NCBI RefSeq assembly: GCF_021010575.1
Contig: NZ_JAJNAG010000013.1
Location: 1-64,000, forward strand
Origin: Limnobaculum eriocheiris
Lineage (GTDB): Bacteria; Pseudomonadota; Gammaproteobacteria; Enterobacterales; Enterobacteriaceae
Direction: 5' to 3'
DNA: 64,000 nucleotides
Position 1 is the stretch's first letter. Each line of letters opens with the position of its first letter. The notes under the pieces were generated by a model. The model had not been told where the DNA came from, did no database searches, and was given only the letters and a program-made list of their open reading frames with translations. Position numbers and translations under genes: made by a program. Shown in pieces: positions 20,277 through 31,731 of this stretch.

Positions 20277-22649
20277 TCAGAAAGCTTGTTGATATGGCAA
20301 AATTCCGTTACGTAACATTTTGCTTCCACCTAAGTTGTGGTTGCCACTTAAGCCACGCAGTTCGATGTTAAAGGATACCTTGTTGTCGTAATCACTCTGG
20401 AAGTCACCCTTCGAGTTCCAGCCAATAATTTTTCGTTCATAGCCAACACCAATTGCCCAACAGCAGGTATTGTACTGAACGCCCATTAGACCATCGGCAG
20501 ACTGTTTTAGTTTCGTATCATAATAATATGCGCCAGTAACAGACCATCTGTCTGCAATTGGCCAGGTTGCGATACCACCAACTTGTGAAATATCCTGATT
20601 ATAGGCGGTATAACCGTTAGATATATTAGTGGTCATGGCTGATACGTACTCTTTACTGGCATAACGATAGCTAAGTTGAACGACTCGCTCACTGTCTTTA
20701 CGATACTCAGCCACTGCGTTACCTACAGCAAACGTGTCTAAGCGGGTGTCATATTGTACTCCACCGCGCAGGCCAAAGTTAGAGTCAATTTTCCAGTAGC
20801 TATCGCCCGCCCAGACTACACTGCCGGTTTGTTTATTTTGGTCGATTTTGTTTGAGTAATAATCGTTATCACCGGTACGGGATTTTTCGAAGAAGTAAAT
20901 CTGCCCGATAGAAGCGTTAAAACGTTCGTTTTGACGCTCGTCATAAACCCGGGTGGTTAAACCGGTGGTCACCTGATTGGCTGAGGCGATACGGTCCAGG
21001 CCGCCATAGGTTCTGTCGCGGAACAGTCCGGTGTAGTCTGACTGCAGTAACGTTGAGTCATAGACATAGATATCGCTCTGATCCTTATAAGGAACATAGA
21101 GATATTGAACCCGCGGTTCCAGCGTTTGAGTAAAGTCCTGCCAGGTGTCCATTGGGCGGTCAAACACCACTTTGCCGGATATTTTATATTGTGGTAATAC
21201 CCGGTTTACAGAATCTTTCAGGTCCGGGGCGTTGGTTCCATAATATTGATAGAAGTTATCCGAAAAATCTTGTTCATAATGAGTGGCCATCAATTTAAAT
21301 TCACTATCAATACTTCCCCAATTATTGGCGATTGGATAGTTTATTGTTGGCTCAATATGTGCACGTACTGCGGTTGGGTTATTGGGGTTCTCACTGGTGA
21401 ATTTGGCTAACTGACCGTAAGTATGCAGGTCAAAACCGGCAATATCGTACAGGTAGTTATTCATATCAATTTGTGGCTCTGCACGGTAGGCGTTAATGTT
21501 ACCGCCGCTGGCAAAGATCTGGAATTTTTTCATTGCAATGGTTGCATCCCAGTTCTGGTTTGCATAGCCCACGCTGTATTTCTGAGTGGCATAACCATCG
21601 GTACTGGAACCGTATTCGCTGGTAAAGTCGCTTAAGTAACGACTATCGCTCAGTTTGGTATAGTCAATATTGAAGCGCCAGTTCTGGTCCATTACACCGT
21701 TATGGTTCCAGTAGAATAACCAACGATCGGTATTACTCTCATTCGGAAAGTCAGAGGCGTACTGGTCATCGCTTTTTAACCAGTCAAACTCCATGATACC
21801 GGCACCAGGAGCGAGTAAATAACGGAACTCATTCTGGAACTGCATCCCACGCTGTTCAATATAGTGCGGTGTAATGGTGGCATCAAAGTTTGGCGCAATG
21901 TTCCAGTAATACGGCAGAATAAATTCAAAGCCGCTGTTATTTCCATACTTGGCATTAGGTAACAGGAAACCGGAACGGCGTTTATTGCCGGTAGGTAACT
22001 GTAAATAAGGGCTGTAGAACACCGGTACCGAACCAATTTTAAACCGGGCATTCCAGATTTCTGCCAGTTCTTCTTCATTGTCATGAATAATTTCAGAACC
22101 GACCACGCTCCAACTATTATCATCAGGCAGACAGGAAGTAAAAGTACCGTTTTCCAATATGGCATAACGGTTATCTTCCCGCAGCTTCATGGTATCAGCC
22201 TGACCGCGCCCCTGGCGCCCAACCATCTGATAGTTACCCTGATAAAGGTCGGTATCTTTAGTATTTAAATTAGACCAGGCTTTTGGGCCACTAAGTTTGA
22301 TCATATTGTCATCATACTTAACGTTGCCTGTCGCCGTAACGGTACGGATAGGCTCTGCCTGACCCTGTTGTTCAGTCTGGTTTACTTCAGCCTGATCGGC
22401 AACCATCAGGCGGTTACCCTGCTGAACGATAACGTTGCCGGTAAAAACGGCGCTTTCAGGATAGTTGACTTGACTGTCGTCGGATTCAATATTGACCGGT
22501 AAAGCGTTTGGATCGCCCGACACCAGCGGACGCTCATAAATAGGGATTCCAAGCCGACATTGTTCGGCCAAAGGGTTAGCCAAAGTATTCTGGCTGTATA
22601 ATGCCATCCAAATTGTGGTGGCCAGCAGTGTGGGATAACGTTTTTTCAT
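20277..22649 (-). CDS. lptD: LPS-assembly protein LptD
   Basis: LptD is the outer-membrane beta-barrel that, with LptE, inserts lipopolysaccharide into the outer leaflet. The 790 residues begin with a signal peptide ending near NTLA. A periplasmic OstA/LptA-like domain follows (about 45-200), then a 26-strand barrel. The four cysteines that form the essential disulfides are present: Cys31, Cys173 and the Cys729-Cys730 pair (NTCCWA). surA follows after 73 bases, so the barrel and its chaperone share an operon. Confidence 0.98.
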   Translation of the reverse strand: MKKRYPTLLATTIWMALYSQNTLANPLAEQCRLGIPIYERPLVSGDPNALPVNIESDDSQVNYPESAVFTGNVIVQQGNRLMVADQAEVNQTEQQGQAEPIRTVTATGNVKYDDNMIKLSGPKAWSNLNTKDTDLYQGNYQMVGRQGRGQADTMKLREDNRYAILENGTFTSCLPDDNSWSVVGSEIIHDNEEELAEIWNARFKIGSVPVFYSPYLQLPTGNKRRSGFLLPNAKYGNNSGFEFILPYYWNIAPNFDATITPHYIEQRGMQFQNEFRYLLAPGAGIMEFDWLKSDDQYASDFPNESNTDRWLFYWNHNGVMDQNWRFNIDYTKLSDSRYLSDFTSEYGSSTDGYATQKYSVGYANQNWDATIAMKKFQIFASGGNINAYRAEPQIDMNNYLYDIAGFDLHTYGQLAKFTSENPNNPTAVRAHIEPTINYPIANNWGSIDSEFKLMATHYEQDFSDNFYQYYGTNAPDLKDSVNRVLPQYKISGKVVFDRPMDTWQDFTQTLEPRVQYLYVPYKDQSDIYVYDSTLLQSDYTGLFRDRTYGGLDRIASANQVTTGLTTRVYDERQNERFNASIGQIYFFEKSRTGDNDYYSNKIDQNKQTGSVVWAGDSYWKIDSNFGLRGGVQYDTRLDTFAVGNAVAEYRKDSERVVQLSYRYASKEYVSAMTTNISNGYTAYNQDISQVGGIATWPIADRWSVTGAYYYDTKLKQSADGLMGVQYNTCCWAIGVGYERKIIGWNSKGDFQSDYDNKVSFNIELRGLSGNHNLGGSKMLRNGILPYQQAF

Positions 22650-22829
22650 ACGGTTATTCTTGGTATTCCGTTAGTTACGGCTATGTAGGCAGAAGCAAAC
22701 CTGATGAGATTATCGTACTCGTCTCTGTTACACCAGCGCTAAATCTTAGCATCACCGTTAGGTGGTTCAATATTTGGCAGGTATGATAATGCAATTTACG
22801 GCAGACGGCATTGTCAATTAGAGGGTGAT

Positions 22830-23648
22830 ATGCAGTATTGGGGAAAGATCCTTGGGGTTATTTTAGGTGTAATATCTGGCGGCGGCTTTTGGGCAATCGT
22901 TCTGGGGCTGATTGTCGGTCATATGGTAGACAATGTAAGAAGCGCCCGTCGCGGCGGCTTTTTTGCCAATCAGCAGGCACGTCAGGCGCTGTTTTTCCGT
23001 ACTACATTTCAAGTGATGGGGCATTTGACCAAATCAAAAGGCCGGGTTACCGAAGTTGATATTCAAAATGCCTCTATGATTATGGATCGTATGCAGATAC
23101 ATGGTCCTCGCCGTAGCGATGCCCAGCAGGCATTCCGTGAAGGTAAACAGAGTGGTTACCCTCTACGGGAAAAACTGCGTGAATTAAAAACCATCTGTTT
23201 TGGTCGTGCCGATTTGATTCGCATGTTCCTGGAGATTCAACTTCAGGCGGCATTTGCCGACGGTGTGCTGCACCCTAATGAGCGTCAGGTACTGTATGTG
23301 ATTGCTGAAGAGTTGGGCATTTCTCGCAGCCAATTGGATCAGTTACTGAGTATGATTGACAGCGGTCGCCAGTTTGGACAATCCGGCGGTTGGCAGGGGC
23401 AGCAGAATAGTGGCTATCGTCCGGCATCCGGACCTACACTGGAAGATGCCTGTAAAGTACTGGGTGTAAAACCCGGTGACGATGCGGCCACAATTAAGCG
23501 CGCCTATCGGAAATTAATGACAGAGCATCACCCGGATAAACTGGTGGCAAAAGGTTTACCGCAAGAGATGATGGAAATCGCTAAACAAAAAGCGCAGGAA
23601 ATTCAGGGTGCTTACGATTTAATTAAGCGCGAGAAGGGATTTAAGTAA
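22830..23648 (+). CDS. djlA: Membrane-anchored DnaJ-like co-chaperone DjlA
   Basis: DjlA stimulates DnaK and influences the Rcs envelope-stress pathway. The 272 residues start with one membrane segment (about 7-30, glycine-rich, [20 protein letters not shown]). A TerB-like central domain follows (about 55-170), then a short Gln/Gly linker. The C-terminal J domain has the HPD triad in TEHHPDKLV near residue 233. It is transcribed divergently from lptD, with 180 bases between. Confidence 0.97.
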   Translation: MQYWGKILGVILGVISGGGFWAIVLGLIVGHMVDNVRSARRGGFFANQQARQALFFRTTFQVMGHLTKSKGRVTEVDIQNASMIMDRMQIHGPRRSDAQQAFREGKQSGYPLREKLRELKTICFGRADLIRMFLEIQLQAAFADGVLHPNERQVLYVIAEELGISRSQLDQLLSMIDSGRQFGQSGGWQGQQNSGYRPASGPTLEDACKVLGVKPGDDAATIKRAYRKLMTEHHPDKLVAKGLPQEMMEIAKQKAQEIQGAYDLIKREKGFK

Positions 23649-23751
23649 TCTGCCCCTTTTGTGCGACGGATTGAACATTATCAGTTAAAAAGCGTGTGTA
23701 ATTAAGCCAAATCTTGGTATGTTGCAGTTGATTATTTTTCTCATATATTCA

Positions 23752-23787
23752 TTACATTGGGCTTTTTTCAATAAAGGCCCAGTGTAA
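23752..23787. repeat. Long imperfect hairpin after djlA
   Basis: TTACATTGGGC at 23752-23762 pairs with GCCCAGTGTAA at 23777-23787 (one G-U), with further TTT/AAA pairing inside. No T-run follows. The rest of 23649-23929 is non-coding and I recognise no promoter in it. Confidence 0.55.
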
Positions 23788-23929
23788 CAGTTCAAAATGG
23801 TATCAGTTGTCCGGATCTTTGAAACGGAGAGCGTCATCTTTCAAACCCATCCGGTCAGGCTGGAGATAAATCCGGAGTAACGATCTGCGCAGGTTAGAAA
23901 CGACTCATCTTAATTGACTGGAGGCTTAG

Positions 23930-24436
23930 ATGTTAATTGTATTTAGCGGATTACCGGGCGTTGGTAAAACCTCAATAGCCAAAGCACTGACAAAAAAGAT
24001 GGGGGGTGTTTACCTTCGGATAGACTCTATTGAGCAGGCTATTCGTAACGCCGGGGTACTGCTAAAAGATGTGGGAACATCCGGCTATGACACCAGCTAT
24101 ATGCTGGCGAAAGATAACCTGCTGTTAGGGCAAACGGTGATTGCGGATTGTGTAAACCCGGTTAGCTGGTCGCGGGATAGCTGGATGCAGGTTGCTGAGG
24201 AGGCGCAAGTAGTCAGTGTGGATATTGAGATTATCTGTAGCGATATTGATGAACACCGTTTGCGGGTTGAATCCCGTCGGAGCGATATTCCCCATCTGGT
24301 TCTACCCGTCTGGCAACAAATTGTAGAGAAAGAGTATCAGGAATGGAAACGCCCACGCATTGTGATTGATAGTGCGGGTAAAGAGGTCGAAGGCTGCGTG
24401 GACGAAATTTTGGATCACCTTCAGGTTTGTACCTGA
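23930..24436 (+). CDS. Small P-loop kinase-like ATPase, unassigned
   Basis: The 168 residues form a compact P-loop protein of the AAA_33 / zeta-toxin-like kinase type. Walker A is GLPGVGKTS at residues 7-15. RIDSIEQAIR follows near 31, then a Walker-B-like VIADCVNP near 90 and an arginine-rich lid, HRLRVESRRSDI. This suggests phosphorylation of a small molecule, but the substrate cannot be told. It has its own ribosome site (GGAGG, eight bases upstream). It lies convergent to rluA, between djlA and rluA, which are neighbours in E. coli. It is probably a lineage-specific insertion. No antitoxin-like neighbour is visible. Confidence 0.8.
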   Translation: MLIVFSGLPGVGKTSIAKALTKKMGGVYLRIDSIEQAIRNAGVLLKDVGTSGYDTSYMLAKDNLLLGQTVIADCVNPVSWSRDSWMQVAEEAQVVSVDIEIICSDIDEHRLRVESRRSDIPHLVLPVWQQIVEKEYQEWKRPRIVIDSAGKEVEGCVDEILDHLQVCT

Positions 24437-24453
24437 ACAACAACGAGCGCAGA

Positions 24454-25107
24454 TTAAAAGTCGGGTTCACACTTAAAATGCATTGGACCACCAAATGCCG
24501 GGTGATGGATGCACAATTCCTGAGCGTGAAGCTGTAGCCGCGAAGCCATCGCTTTAGCCTCCGGGTGGGCATAAAATTTATCGCCTAATATTGGATGACC
24601 TATTGCCAACATATGGACGCGTAACTGGTGAGAACGCCCGGTAATTGGCATAAGTTTTACCCGTGTGGAACCATCATCACGGCTAATTACCTGATATTCT
24701 GTTTGGGCGCTTTTGCCCGTGTCATAACAGACTTTTTGCTTTGGGCGATTAGGCCAGTCACAAATCAGCGGTAAATCGATTAAACCCTCATCTTTTTCCA
24801 GATGCCCCCAGACGCGGGCAATATAGGATTTTTTCGGCTCACGTTCGCGAAACTGCCGTTTGAGTTCCCGCTCTGCGGCCTTATTTAACGCCACTACCAT
24901 CACGCCACTGGTGGCCATATCCAGGCGATGAACTGACTCGGCATCAGGGAAGTCACGCTGAATGCGCGCCATGATGCTATCGTTATGTTCCGGTGCCTTG
25001 CCGGGAACAGAGAGCAGGCCGCTGGGTTTATTTACCACCATGATATGTTCATCCTGATACAGAATGTATAACCAGGGGTCTTGTGAAGGATGATAGGCTT
25101 CCATCAT
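24454..25107 (-). CDS. rluA: Dual-specificity pseudouridine synthase RluA
   Basis: RluA makes pseudouridine 746 in 23S rRNA and 32 in some tRNAs. The 217 residues keep the catalytic motif HRLDMATSG with Asp63, the KPSGLLSVPG N-terminus and GRSHQLRVHM. It follows rapA by 84 bases on the same strand, the E. coli order. ATG at 25107 or the adjacent ATG at 25104 could be the start. Confidence 0.97.
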   Translation of the reverse strand: MMEAYHPSQDPWLYILYQDEHIMVVNKPSGLLSVPGKAPEHNDSIMARIQRDFPDAESVHRLDMATSGVMVVALNKAAERELKRQFREREPKKSYIARVWGHLEKDEGLIDLPLICDWPNRPKQKVCYDTGKSAQTEYQVISRDDGSTRVKLMPITGRSHQLRVHMLAIGHPILGDKFYAHPEAKAMASRLQLHAQELCIHHPAFGGPMHFKCEPDF

Positions 25108-25191
25108 ATTGAAGAGTCTCCGGTGATCTCGGTCAGAGTCAGTACTGATACCGGCTGCTGTTAAAGTAACAACCGGTATCCTGAATCATCA

Positions 25192-28098
25192 TTATTGATG
25201 GGTAACGACTATCATACGTAGCGCATCCAGTCGCCAGCTGGCTTGTTGCAGGCAATTGAGAATTTGCTGGCGGTTATCTTCAATGGCTTCCAGTTCGTCA
25301 TCACGAATCGTCGGATTGACGGCTTTTAGCGCATTCAAACGATTAAATTCCAGCGTCAGGGTATCATCAGCTTCCTTCCTGGCGCTATCAATCAGTACCT
25401 GAGCCTGTTTAGCGATCTCTGTTTCTGCCATTTGCAGCACTTCATGAATATCTTTTTGTACTGCGTTAACCAGTTTACTGCCGGTATGGCGATTCACTGC
25501 ACTAAGCTGGCGGTTAAAGCTTTCAAAACCAACCTGTGCGGCAAGATTAGTCCCTTTACGATCCAGCATCAGGCGAATCGGTGTTGGTGGCAGGAAACGG
25601 GTAAGCTGTAAATTTTTAGGTGCCTGGGCTTCAACCACATAAATCAGTTCCATTAACATGGTACCAACGGGCAGGGCCTTATTCTTCAATAAAGAGACTG
25701 CACAACTTCCTGTATCTCCGGAAAGAATTAAGTCCAGGCCGTTACGCACAATCGGGTGTTCCCAACTGATAAATTGCGCATCTTCCCGCGATAGCGCTTT
25801 TTCCCGATCGAAGGTGATGGTGCAGCCATCTTGTGGAATTCCCGGAAAATCCGGCACCAGCATATGGTCTGAAGGGGTAAGTATCATCAGGTTGTCGCTG
25901 TCATCCTCCTGATTGATACCAATAATATCAAACAGATTGATGGTGAAACCTATCAGGTCGACATTGTTATCCTGTTCGGCAATTGCCTGAACCAATGCCT
26001 GAGCGCGTTCTCCTCCGTTGGAGTTCATCTCCAGCAGGCGGTCACGGCCATTTTCCAATTGTGCTTTCAGGCTCAAATGCTTTGTACGACAGCGCTGAAT
26101 AAAATCATCAAATCCGGCCTGTTCGGCGGGTTCCGCCAGATAGGTCATCAGCTCATCATGCACCGCATCATATACCGGGCGACCGGTCGGACAGGTGTGC
26201 TCAAAAGCGTCCAGACCTTCATGGAACCAACGGATAAGAATTGCCTGAGCGGTGTTTTCCAGATAGGGCACAATAATCTGAATATCGCGGGTTTGGCCGA
26301 TACGATCCAGACGACCAATTCGTTGTTCTAACAGATCCGGATTAAACGGCAGATCAAACATGACTAACCGGCTGGCAAACTGGAAGTTACGGCCTTCAGA
26401 GCCAATTTCAGAGCACAGCAGAACCTGAGCGCCGTTTTCTTCAGCGGCAAACCAGGCGGCAGCACGGTCCCGCTCTATAATAGATAAGCCTTCATGGAAT
26501 ACCGCCGCGTGGATACCTTCACGCTCACGCAGCGTCTGTTCCAGCTGTAAAGCGGTGGCGGCCTGTGCGCAAATCACCAGAATCTTTTCATTGCGATTTT
26601 GCTTCAGATACTCCATCAGCCACTCAACGCGCGGATCGAAATTCAGCCAGCTAACGCCATCTCCCTCAAAAGTCTGGAATATTTGCTCAGGATAAAGCAT
26701 GTTATGAGCCTGAGTATCAATCGGCTTTTTGCCATTCATAATTTTTGCGACTTTAAACGCGGTTTGATACTGCGTTGGTAGCGGGAGCTTTATCTGGTGC
26801 AAATAGCGAATAGGGAAACCTTTCACCCCCTGGCGGGTGTTGCGGAACAGAACGCGGCTGGTACCGTGACGATCCATCAGCATTGTTACCAGCTCCGTTC
26901 GGGCGGAGTCGTTCTCTTCGCTATCCAGATTCGCCGCCTTTAACAACGGCTCAATATCCTGCTCACTGATCAGCTCGCTCAGTGAGTTTTTTGCCCGATC
27001 GTCCAGTTTTTCGCCGCTGACCAATAGGCTAACGGCATCAGCAACCGGGCGATATTTCTGCTGTTCGTCGACAAATTCCTGATAATCATGGAAGCGGTTC
27101 GGGTCCAACAGGCGCAGGCGGGCGAAATGGCTTTCTTGTCCCAGTTGCTCCGGGGTAGCCGTCAGCAATAAGACGCCGGGGGTATGTTGGACCAGTTGTT
27201 CTATGGCCAGATAGTTACGGCTTGGCGCCTCTTCGCTCCAGGCCAGATGATGGGCTTCATCCACCACCAACAGATCCCAGTTGGCTTCAACCAGATCGTT
27301 CAGGCGTTGTTTACTCTGACAAACGAAATTCAGTGAGCAGATAACTAACTGCTCGGTTTCAAATGGGTTTTCGAAATCCTGTCGACTTTCAGCATAGCGC
27401 TCTTCATCGAACAGTGAAAAATGCAGATTAAAGCGGCGCAGCATCTCAACCAGCCACTGGTGTTGCAGGGTTTCCGGGACCACAATCAACACGCGCTCAA
27501 CCCGACCGGCCAGCAACTGCTGATGAATAATCATTCCGGCTTCAATGGTTTTCCCCAGGCCCACTTCGTCAGCCAGCAAAACACGTGGCGCATGACGATG
27601 TCCGACCTCATTGGCAATATGCAACTGGTGGGGAATTAAGCTGGCGCGGATACCTGTCAGTCCGCTCCACGGCATACGATACTGTTCGCTTTGATATTTT
27701 CTTGCCCGATAACGCAGACTGAAGCGATCCATGCGATCGAGTTGACCGGCAAACAGGCGATCCTGTGGTTTGCTGAAAGTCAGCTTACTGTCAAGCATCA
27801 CTTCCTGCAGGGTGCTGTTTTCTTCATTGATATCAAGACGACGGCCGATATAGGTTAGAACCCCATTCTCTTCTTTAACGCTGTCAACCAGTAACTGCCA
27901 CCCCTCATGGCTGGTTATGGTATCTCCCGGATTAAACATGACTCGGGTTATTGGCGAGTCAGCTTTAGCATACAACCGGTTCTCCCCAATGGCAGGGAAC
28001 AATAAAGTTACGGTACGAGCGTCCTGCGCAACGACGGTTCCTAGTCCTAAATCACTTTCCGTATCGCTAATCCAGCGTTGACCTAAAGTAAAGGGCAT
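25192..28098 (-). CDS. rapA: RNA polymerase-associated SWI2/SNF2 ATPase RapA
   Basis: RapA (HepA) binds RNA polymerase and recycles it after transcription. The 968 residues equal the E. coli length. Two small N-terminal Tudor-like domains precede the SNF2 helicase core, with Walker [13 protein letters not shown] near 175-186 and the DEAHH box near 280. The second RecA lobe contains [15 protein letters not shown] and [13 protein letters not shown]-terminal domains are specific to RapA. rluA lies 84 bases downstream. Confidence 0.98.
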   Translation of the reverse strand: MPFTLGQRWISDTESDLGLGTVVAQDARTVTLLFPAIGENRLYAKADSPITRVMFNPGDTITSHEGWQLLVDSVKEENGVLTYIGRRLDINEENSTLQEVMLDSKLTFSKPQDRLFAGQLDRMDRFSLRYRARKYQSEQYRMPWSGLTGIRASLIPHQLHIANEVGHRHAPRVLLADEVGLGKTIEAGMIIHQQLLAGRVERVLIVVPETLQHQWLVEMLRRFNLHFSLFDEERYAESRQDFENPFETEQLVICSLNFVCQSKQRLNDLVEANWDLLVVDEAHHLAWSEEAPSRNYLAIEQLVQHTPGVLLLTATPEQLGQESHFARLRLLDPNRFHDYQEFVDEQQKYRPVADAVSLLVSGEKLDDRAKNSLSELISEQDIEPLLKAANLDSEENDSARTELVTMLMDRHGTSRVLFRNTRQGVKGFPIRYLHQIKLPLPTQYQTAFKVAKIMNGKKPIDTQAHNMLYPEQIFQTFEGDGVSWLNFDPRVEWLMEYLKQNRNEKILVICAQAATALQLEQTLREREGIHAAVFHEGLSIIERDRAAAWFAAEENGAQVLLCSEIGSEGRNFQFASRLVMFDLPFNPDLLEQRIGRLDRIGQTRDIQIIVPYLENTAQAILIRWFHEGLDAFEHTCPTGRPVYDAVHDELMTYLAEPAEQAGFDDFIQRCRTKHLSLKAQLENGRDRLLEMNSNGGERAQALVQAIAEQDNNVDLIGFTINLFDIIGINQEDDSDNLMILTPSDHMLVPDFPGIPQDGCTITFDREKALSREDAQFISWEHPIVRNGLDLILSGDTGSCAVSLLKNKALPVGTMLMELIYVVEAQAPKNLQLTRFLPPTPIRLMLDRKGTNLAAQVGFESFNRQLSAVNRHTGSKLVNAVQKDIHEVLQMAETEIAKQAQVLIDSARKEADDTLTLEFNRLNALKAVNPTIRDDELEAIEDNRQQILNCLQQASWRLDALRMIVVTHQ

Positions 28099-28232
28099 AT
28101 ATTTATCGGCTTCTCATTAATTAACGTTTACCCAAAGTTGCCATCGGGGGACGATGGAACACAATCCAGTCATTTATTTTGATGATTTTTAGGGGTATGG
28201 AGCAAGGGCGCTATGGTAATGATCGACGGGCG

Positions 28233-30599
28233 TTAAAACAACCCCATTTGACCAGTAACCAGTGAATCAAAATTATCGTGCATAAATGGCAATATTGCAT
28301 CTGCAATCGGTTCCAACTGGCGAGAAATATAGTGCTGATAGTCAATGGGCGACTGTAGGTTTTCCAGCGGTTGCGGGCCCTGTAGGGTAATTAAATAGCG
28401 AATAGTGCCGCCGTTTTGATATTGCAGCGGGCGGCCATGAGCCTGATTGTACTCATCGGCCAGTTTAGCAGCCCTGGCATGAGGGGGGACATTTTTCTGG
28501 TACTCAGACAGGCGTCGGCGCAGCCGTTTGCTGTAAATAAGCTGTTGATCGAACTCGCCATTAAGGGTTTTTGCCACATAATCACGAATAAATTCCTGAT
28601 AGGGTTGGTTATGGAATATTAGCGAATACAGCTGCTGCTGAAAGTGTTGTGCCAGTGGAGTCCAGTCGGTTCGTACTGTTTCCATCCCTTTATAAATTAC
28701 CTCATCTTCACCATTATCGCTTAAAATCAGGCCCGCATAGCGTTTTTTACTACCCTGTTCGGCACCGCGAATGGTTGGCATTAAAAAGCGGTTAAAATGC
28801 GTTTCAAACTCCAGTTCCAGTGCTGATTCAAGGCCCATCTCTTCTTTGAGCATGGTTTGCCACCACTGATTAACGTGGTTAACCAACTCCCGTCCTATTT
28901 GGTTAGCCTGTTGATTGGTGTGGGCCTTTTTCAGCCAGACAAAGGTTGAGTCGGTATCTCCGTAAATTACCTGATAACCCCGTTGTTCAATGAGTTCGCG
29001 GGTTTTTAGCATAATTTCATGCCCCCGTAGAGTGATTGATGATGCAAGGCGAGGATCGAAAAACCGGCAGCCGCTGGAGCCCAGAACGCCATAAAAAGCA
29101 TTCATAATAATTTTTAACGCCTGAGACAGAGGCTTATTATCAGAACGTTTAGCTTCTTCTCGTCCACGCCAGATTTGCTCAACAATGTTGGGTAAACAGT
29201 CGGTGGTTCGGGAAAAACGGGCATGGCGGAAACCGGGTATCGTTTGTTGCTGTTCCTCTTTCAGCGTGCCGGCAATTAACCCCACCGGGTCAATAAGGAA
29301 GGTACGAATAATGGAGGGGTACAGGCTTTTATAGTCCAGAACCAGCACCGAGTCATACAAGCCGGGGGTGGAGGACATGACATAACCTCCCGGGCTATGT
29401 TCCTCCGGTAAAGTCCCTAAATTGGGTGCCACATAACCGATTCGATGCATACGCGGAAGATAGAGATGGGTAAACGCCGCCACAGAGCCACCGCTACGAT
29501 CGGCCGCTAATCCGGTCACCGTTGCCCGCTCTAACAGGAAGGTCATTAACTGGGTTTTATCAAAAATGCGGCTCACCAGCACACAGTCCATCAGGTTGTA
29601 GTAGGCCAGTGCAGGTTTATCTTCCCTGAACATGCGATTGATTTCATCCATTCGCTGATAAGGGTTATCGATGGCTTTACCCTCGTTTAACAGCTCTCTG
29701 GCAACATTTTCCAGGCTGAAGGAGGTAAAGTTCCAGGTCGCGCTTTTTAGCGCTTCAATACCATCAATAATCAGTCGTCCGCTGGCAGAAGCAAAGAAAT
29801 GCCCCTGTTTAAAACCATGTTCCCGCCATTCTAACGGGCTGTTATCCCGCCCAAAAGTGAGGGGGACCTGATAACGTTCCGCATGTTTTTGTAGCACCCG
29901 CAGGTCGAACTGCACCAGATTCCAGCCAATAATGGCATCGGGGTCGTACTCGGCGATCCATTGATTGAGTTTTTGCAGCAGCAAAGGACGGCTGGCAACA
30001 TATTCAAGATTAAAATTGCTCTGGTGGGGAGTGCCATTCTCCGGGCCGAGCATGTAGACCTGCTTTTGCCCACAGCCGTACAGGCCAATAGAATACAGTT
30101 CTCCGTGTTCGGTGGTTTCAATATCCAGAGAGACGGTACTTAAGCCGGGACGATAATACGGCGCGGCTTTTATTTGGGCATTAATCAGACTGCCATCGGC
30201 GGCTGGTTCTCCCTGAAACCAAACCGGAGCCGTAATAAAGCGTTCCATCAGGTAGCGTTCTGGCGGACGAATATCCGCTTCATATAGCGTAATGCCGGAT
30301 TCGTTCAGACTCTTTTCTATTCGTTGCAGTTGGCGATACTGGCGGCAATACAAACCGTCTACCGGTTGGCAGCTAAAATCCTGCATTTCCAGCGGACGTA
30401 AACTCCATCCTCGCTCAGAAGATAGCAACGTAGTGATTCGGGCATTGCTGGATGCGGGAGAAAAAGCAACGGCTTGCTGTAATGGTAAACGTATACGCTG
30501 TGGGCCACTGTCTGTTGCCAGCCAGTAGTCGATTTCAATGCCTGAAGGGGTATCCCGCCAGTGACGCGTCAGGATAAAACCTTGTCGAATTGAATTCAC
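28233..30599 (-). CDS. polB: DNA polymerase II
   Basis: Pol II is the SOS-induced family B polymerase that helps replication restart and translesion synthesis. The 788 residues contain the 3'-5' exonuclease motif [10 protein letters not shown] near 157, the polymerase motif [11 protein letters not shown] near 424, motif [13 protein letters not shown], and motif C YGDTDS near 550. The C-terminus TGQMGLF ends in the clamp-binding peptide. Start is GTG (30597-30599), giving a residue count like E. coli (783). A LexA-like box lies 61 bases upstream. Confidence 0.97.
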   Translation of the reverse strand: MNSIRQGFILTRHWRDTPSGIEIDYWLATDSGPQRIRLPLQQAVAFSPASSNARITTLLSSERGWSLRPLEMQDFSCQPVDGLYCRQYRQLQRIEKSLNESGITLYEADIRPPERYLMERFITAPVWFQGEPAADGSLINAQIKAAPYYRPGLSTVSLDIETTEHGELYSIGLYGCGQKQVYMLGPENGTPHQSNFNLEYVASRPLLLQKLNQWIAEYDPDAIIGWNLVQFDLRVLQKHAERYQVPLTFGRDNSPLEWREHGFKQGHFFASASGRLIIDGIEALKSATWNFTSFSLENVARELLNEGKAIDNPYQRMDEINRMFREDKPALAYYNLMDCVLVSRIFDKTQLMTFLLERATVTGLAADRSGGSVAAFTHLYLPRMHRIGYVAPNLGTLPEEHSPGGYVMSSTPGLYDSVLVLDYKSLYPSIIRTFLIDPVGLIAGTLKEEQQQTIPGFRHARFSRTTDCLPNIVEQIWRGREEAKRSDNKPLSQALKIIMNAFYGVLGSSGCRFFDPRLASSITLRGHEIMLKTRELIEQRGYQVIYGDTDSTFVWLKKAHTNQQANQIGRELVNHVNQWWQTMLKEEMGLESALELEFETHFNRFLMPTIRGAEQGSKKRYAGLILSDNGEDEVIYKGMETVRTDWTPLAQHFQQQLYSLIFHNQPYQEFIRDYVAKTLNGEFDQQLIYSKRLRRRLSEYQKNVPPHARAAKLADEYNQAHGRPLQYQNGGTIRYLITLQGPQPLENLQSPIDYQHYISRQLEPIADAILPFMHDNFDSLVTGQMGLF

Positions 30600-30659
30600 G
30601 TATGTGTACCTTTAGTCGTTTATTGCCATAAAGAGTTGGGCTATGGGAAGTATATTCTA

Positions 30660-30679
30660 ATATGTATATCCATACAGCT
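30660..30679 (-). promoter_or_regulatory. LexA (SOS) box of polB
   Basis: The 20-mer has core ATG-TATATCCATA-CAG against the consensus CTG-TATATATATA-CAG: 13 of 16 core positions, with one half-site perfect. It sits 60-80 bases before polB, the right place for the SOS control known in E. coli polB (dinA). The rest of 30600-30938 is non-coding and AT-rich; it must also hold the promoter of the DsbA-like gene. Confidence 0.65.
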
Positions 30680-30938
30680 ATTATCTGTTTTCATTTTTAT
30701 TGGGAATGAAATCGTTTTGTTCTATCTTTAAAGAGCAGAGATCTTCTTTTTAATCGCCATAATGACCTACAATATATTCATTGTGACCTGTTTTTTAGAT
30801 GTATCCATTGGGTTAGCGCGCTTAATCAGAAATAATGGGTAATAACGTTACGCTAAAAATAGTTATCGTGCCTTGGCTTCGTTGCTCCCGCTTCTATTCA
30901 ATAGTTGGCTAAGAATTATCGTGAAGGACAAAGGTATT

Positions 30939-31637
30939 ATGAAAATACAGATATGGTCTGACTTCTCCTGTCCGTTTTGTTACATCGGTAAACATCATCT
31001 TAAGCAAGCGCTGGCCTCTTTTGCGGAGAAAGAGAGCGTTGAGATTGTGCTGCGTAGCTTTGAACTGGATCCCAGTGCGCCGGGAATAAAGCAAAAAGAT
31101 ATATACACGCATCTTTCTGAAAAGTATGACATGAGCATACCAGAAGCCAACGAAATGACGGCAAATATTGCCCGACAGGCAAAACAGACCGGGCTTGATT
31201 TTCATTTTGATATATTGGTACCTACTAACACTTTTGATGCACATTGATTATTACATTATGCAGCAGAGCAGGGTGTGATGGAGGCCATGAGCGAAGCCTT
31301 GTTTAAAGGCATGTTTACCGATGGGCTCAATCTGGCGGATGTTGATATATTGATTAATCTGGCGGAAGAGGTTGGGTTAGAACCCTCTGAAGTTAAGGTG
31401 ATGCTCAGTTCCGATCGCTATGCGGATAGCGTTCGTGCCGATGAATCTTTTGCTCGTCAGCTAAAGGTAACGTCGGTACCTTTTTTTGTTTTTGATAATA
31501 AATATGCAGTATCCGGGGCCCAGCCTTCCAGCGTATTCAGCGAAATTCTGCTAAAGGTACAGGATGAGAAAGCACGCTTAACTCAACTGGATGATGCGTC
31601 GCCGGGGCCATCCTACGTTGGTGATATTTGTTATTGA
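30939..31637 (+). pseudogene. DsbA/FrnE-family oxidoreductase interrupted by an in-frame TGA
   Basis: The first 102 codons read MKIQIWSDFSCPFCYIGK with the redox motif CPFC (Cys11, Cys14) and continue to PTNTFDAH. Codon 103 is TGA (31245-31247). The same frame then carries on with LLHYAAEQ, MFTDGLNLADV and SVPFFVFDNKYAVSGAQP, the second half of the thioredoxin fold with its cis-Pro loop. The family reads NTFDAHR-L here, so a single CGA-to-TGA change would explain it. No frameshift is needed. The intact product would be about 232 residues and cytoplasmic (no signal peptide). Either it is a recent pseudogene, or the stop is read through, or it is a sequencing error. Confidence 0.85.
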
Positions 31638-31663
31638 TGATTATCCGATCGGTATTTTTCCGG

Positions 31664-31703
31664 CCGATGGTCTATTCCGGCCGGGAAAATATTGGACCAT
31701 CGG
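31664..31703. terminator. Inverted repeat between the DsbA-like gene and thiQ
   Basis: CCGATGGTC at 31664-31672 pairs perfectly with GACCATCGG at 31695-31703. A competing stem, TTTTCCGGCC with CCGGCCGGGAAAA, overlaps it. It lies between convergent genes and probably helps end one or both transcripts, though no clear T-run is present. Confidence 0.45.
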
Positions 31704-31731
31704 GTTCTGTGCTACAACCAATAATCGGCGT

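Noticed and set aside
20204-20329. Upstream extension of surA into lptD
   Set aside because: Would place about 42 charged residues before the signal peptide; start at 20203 matches E. coli.
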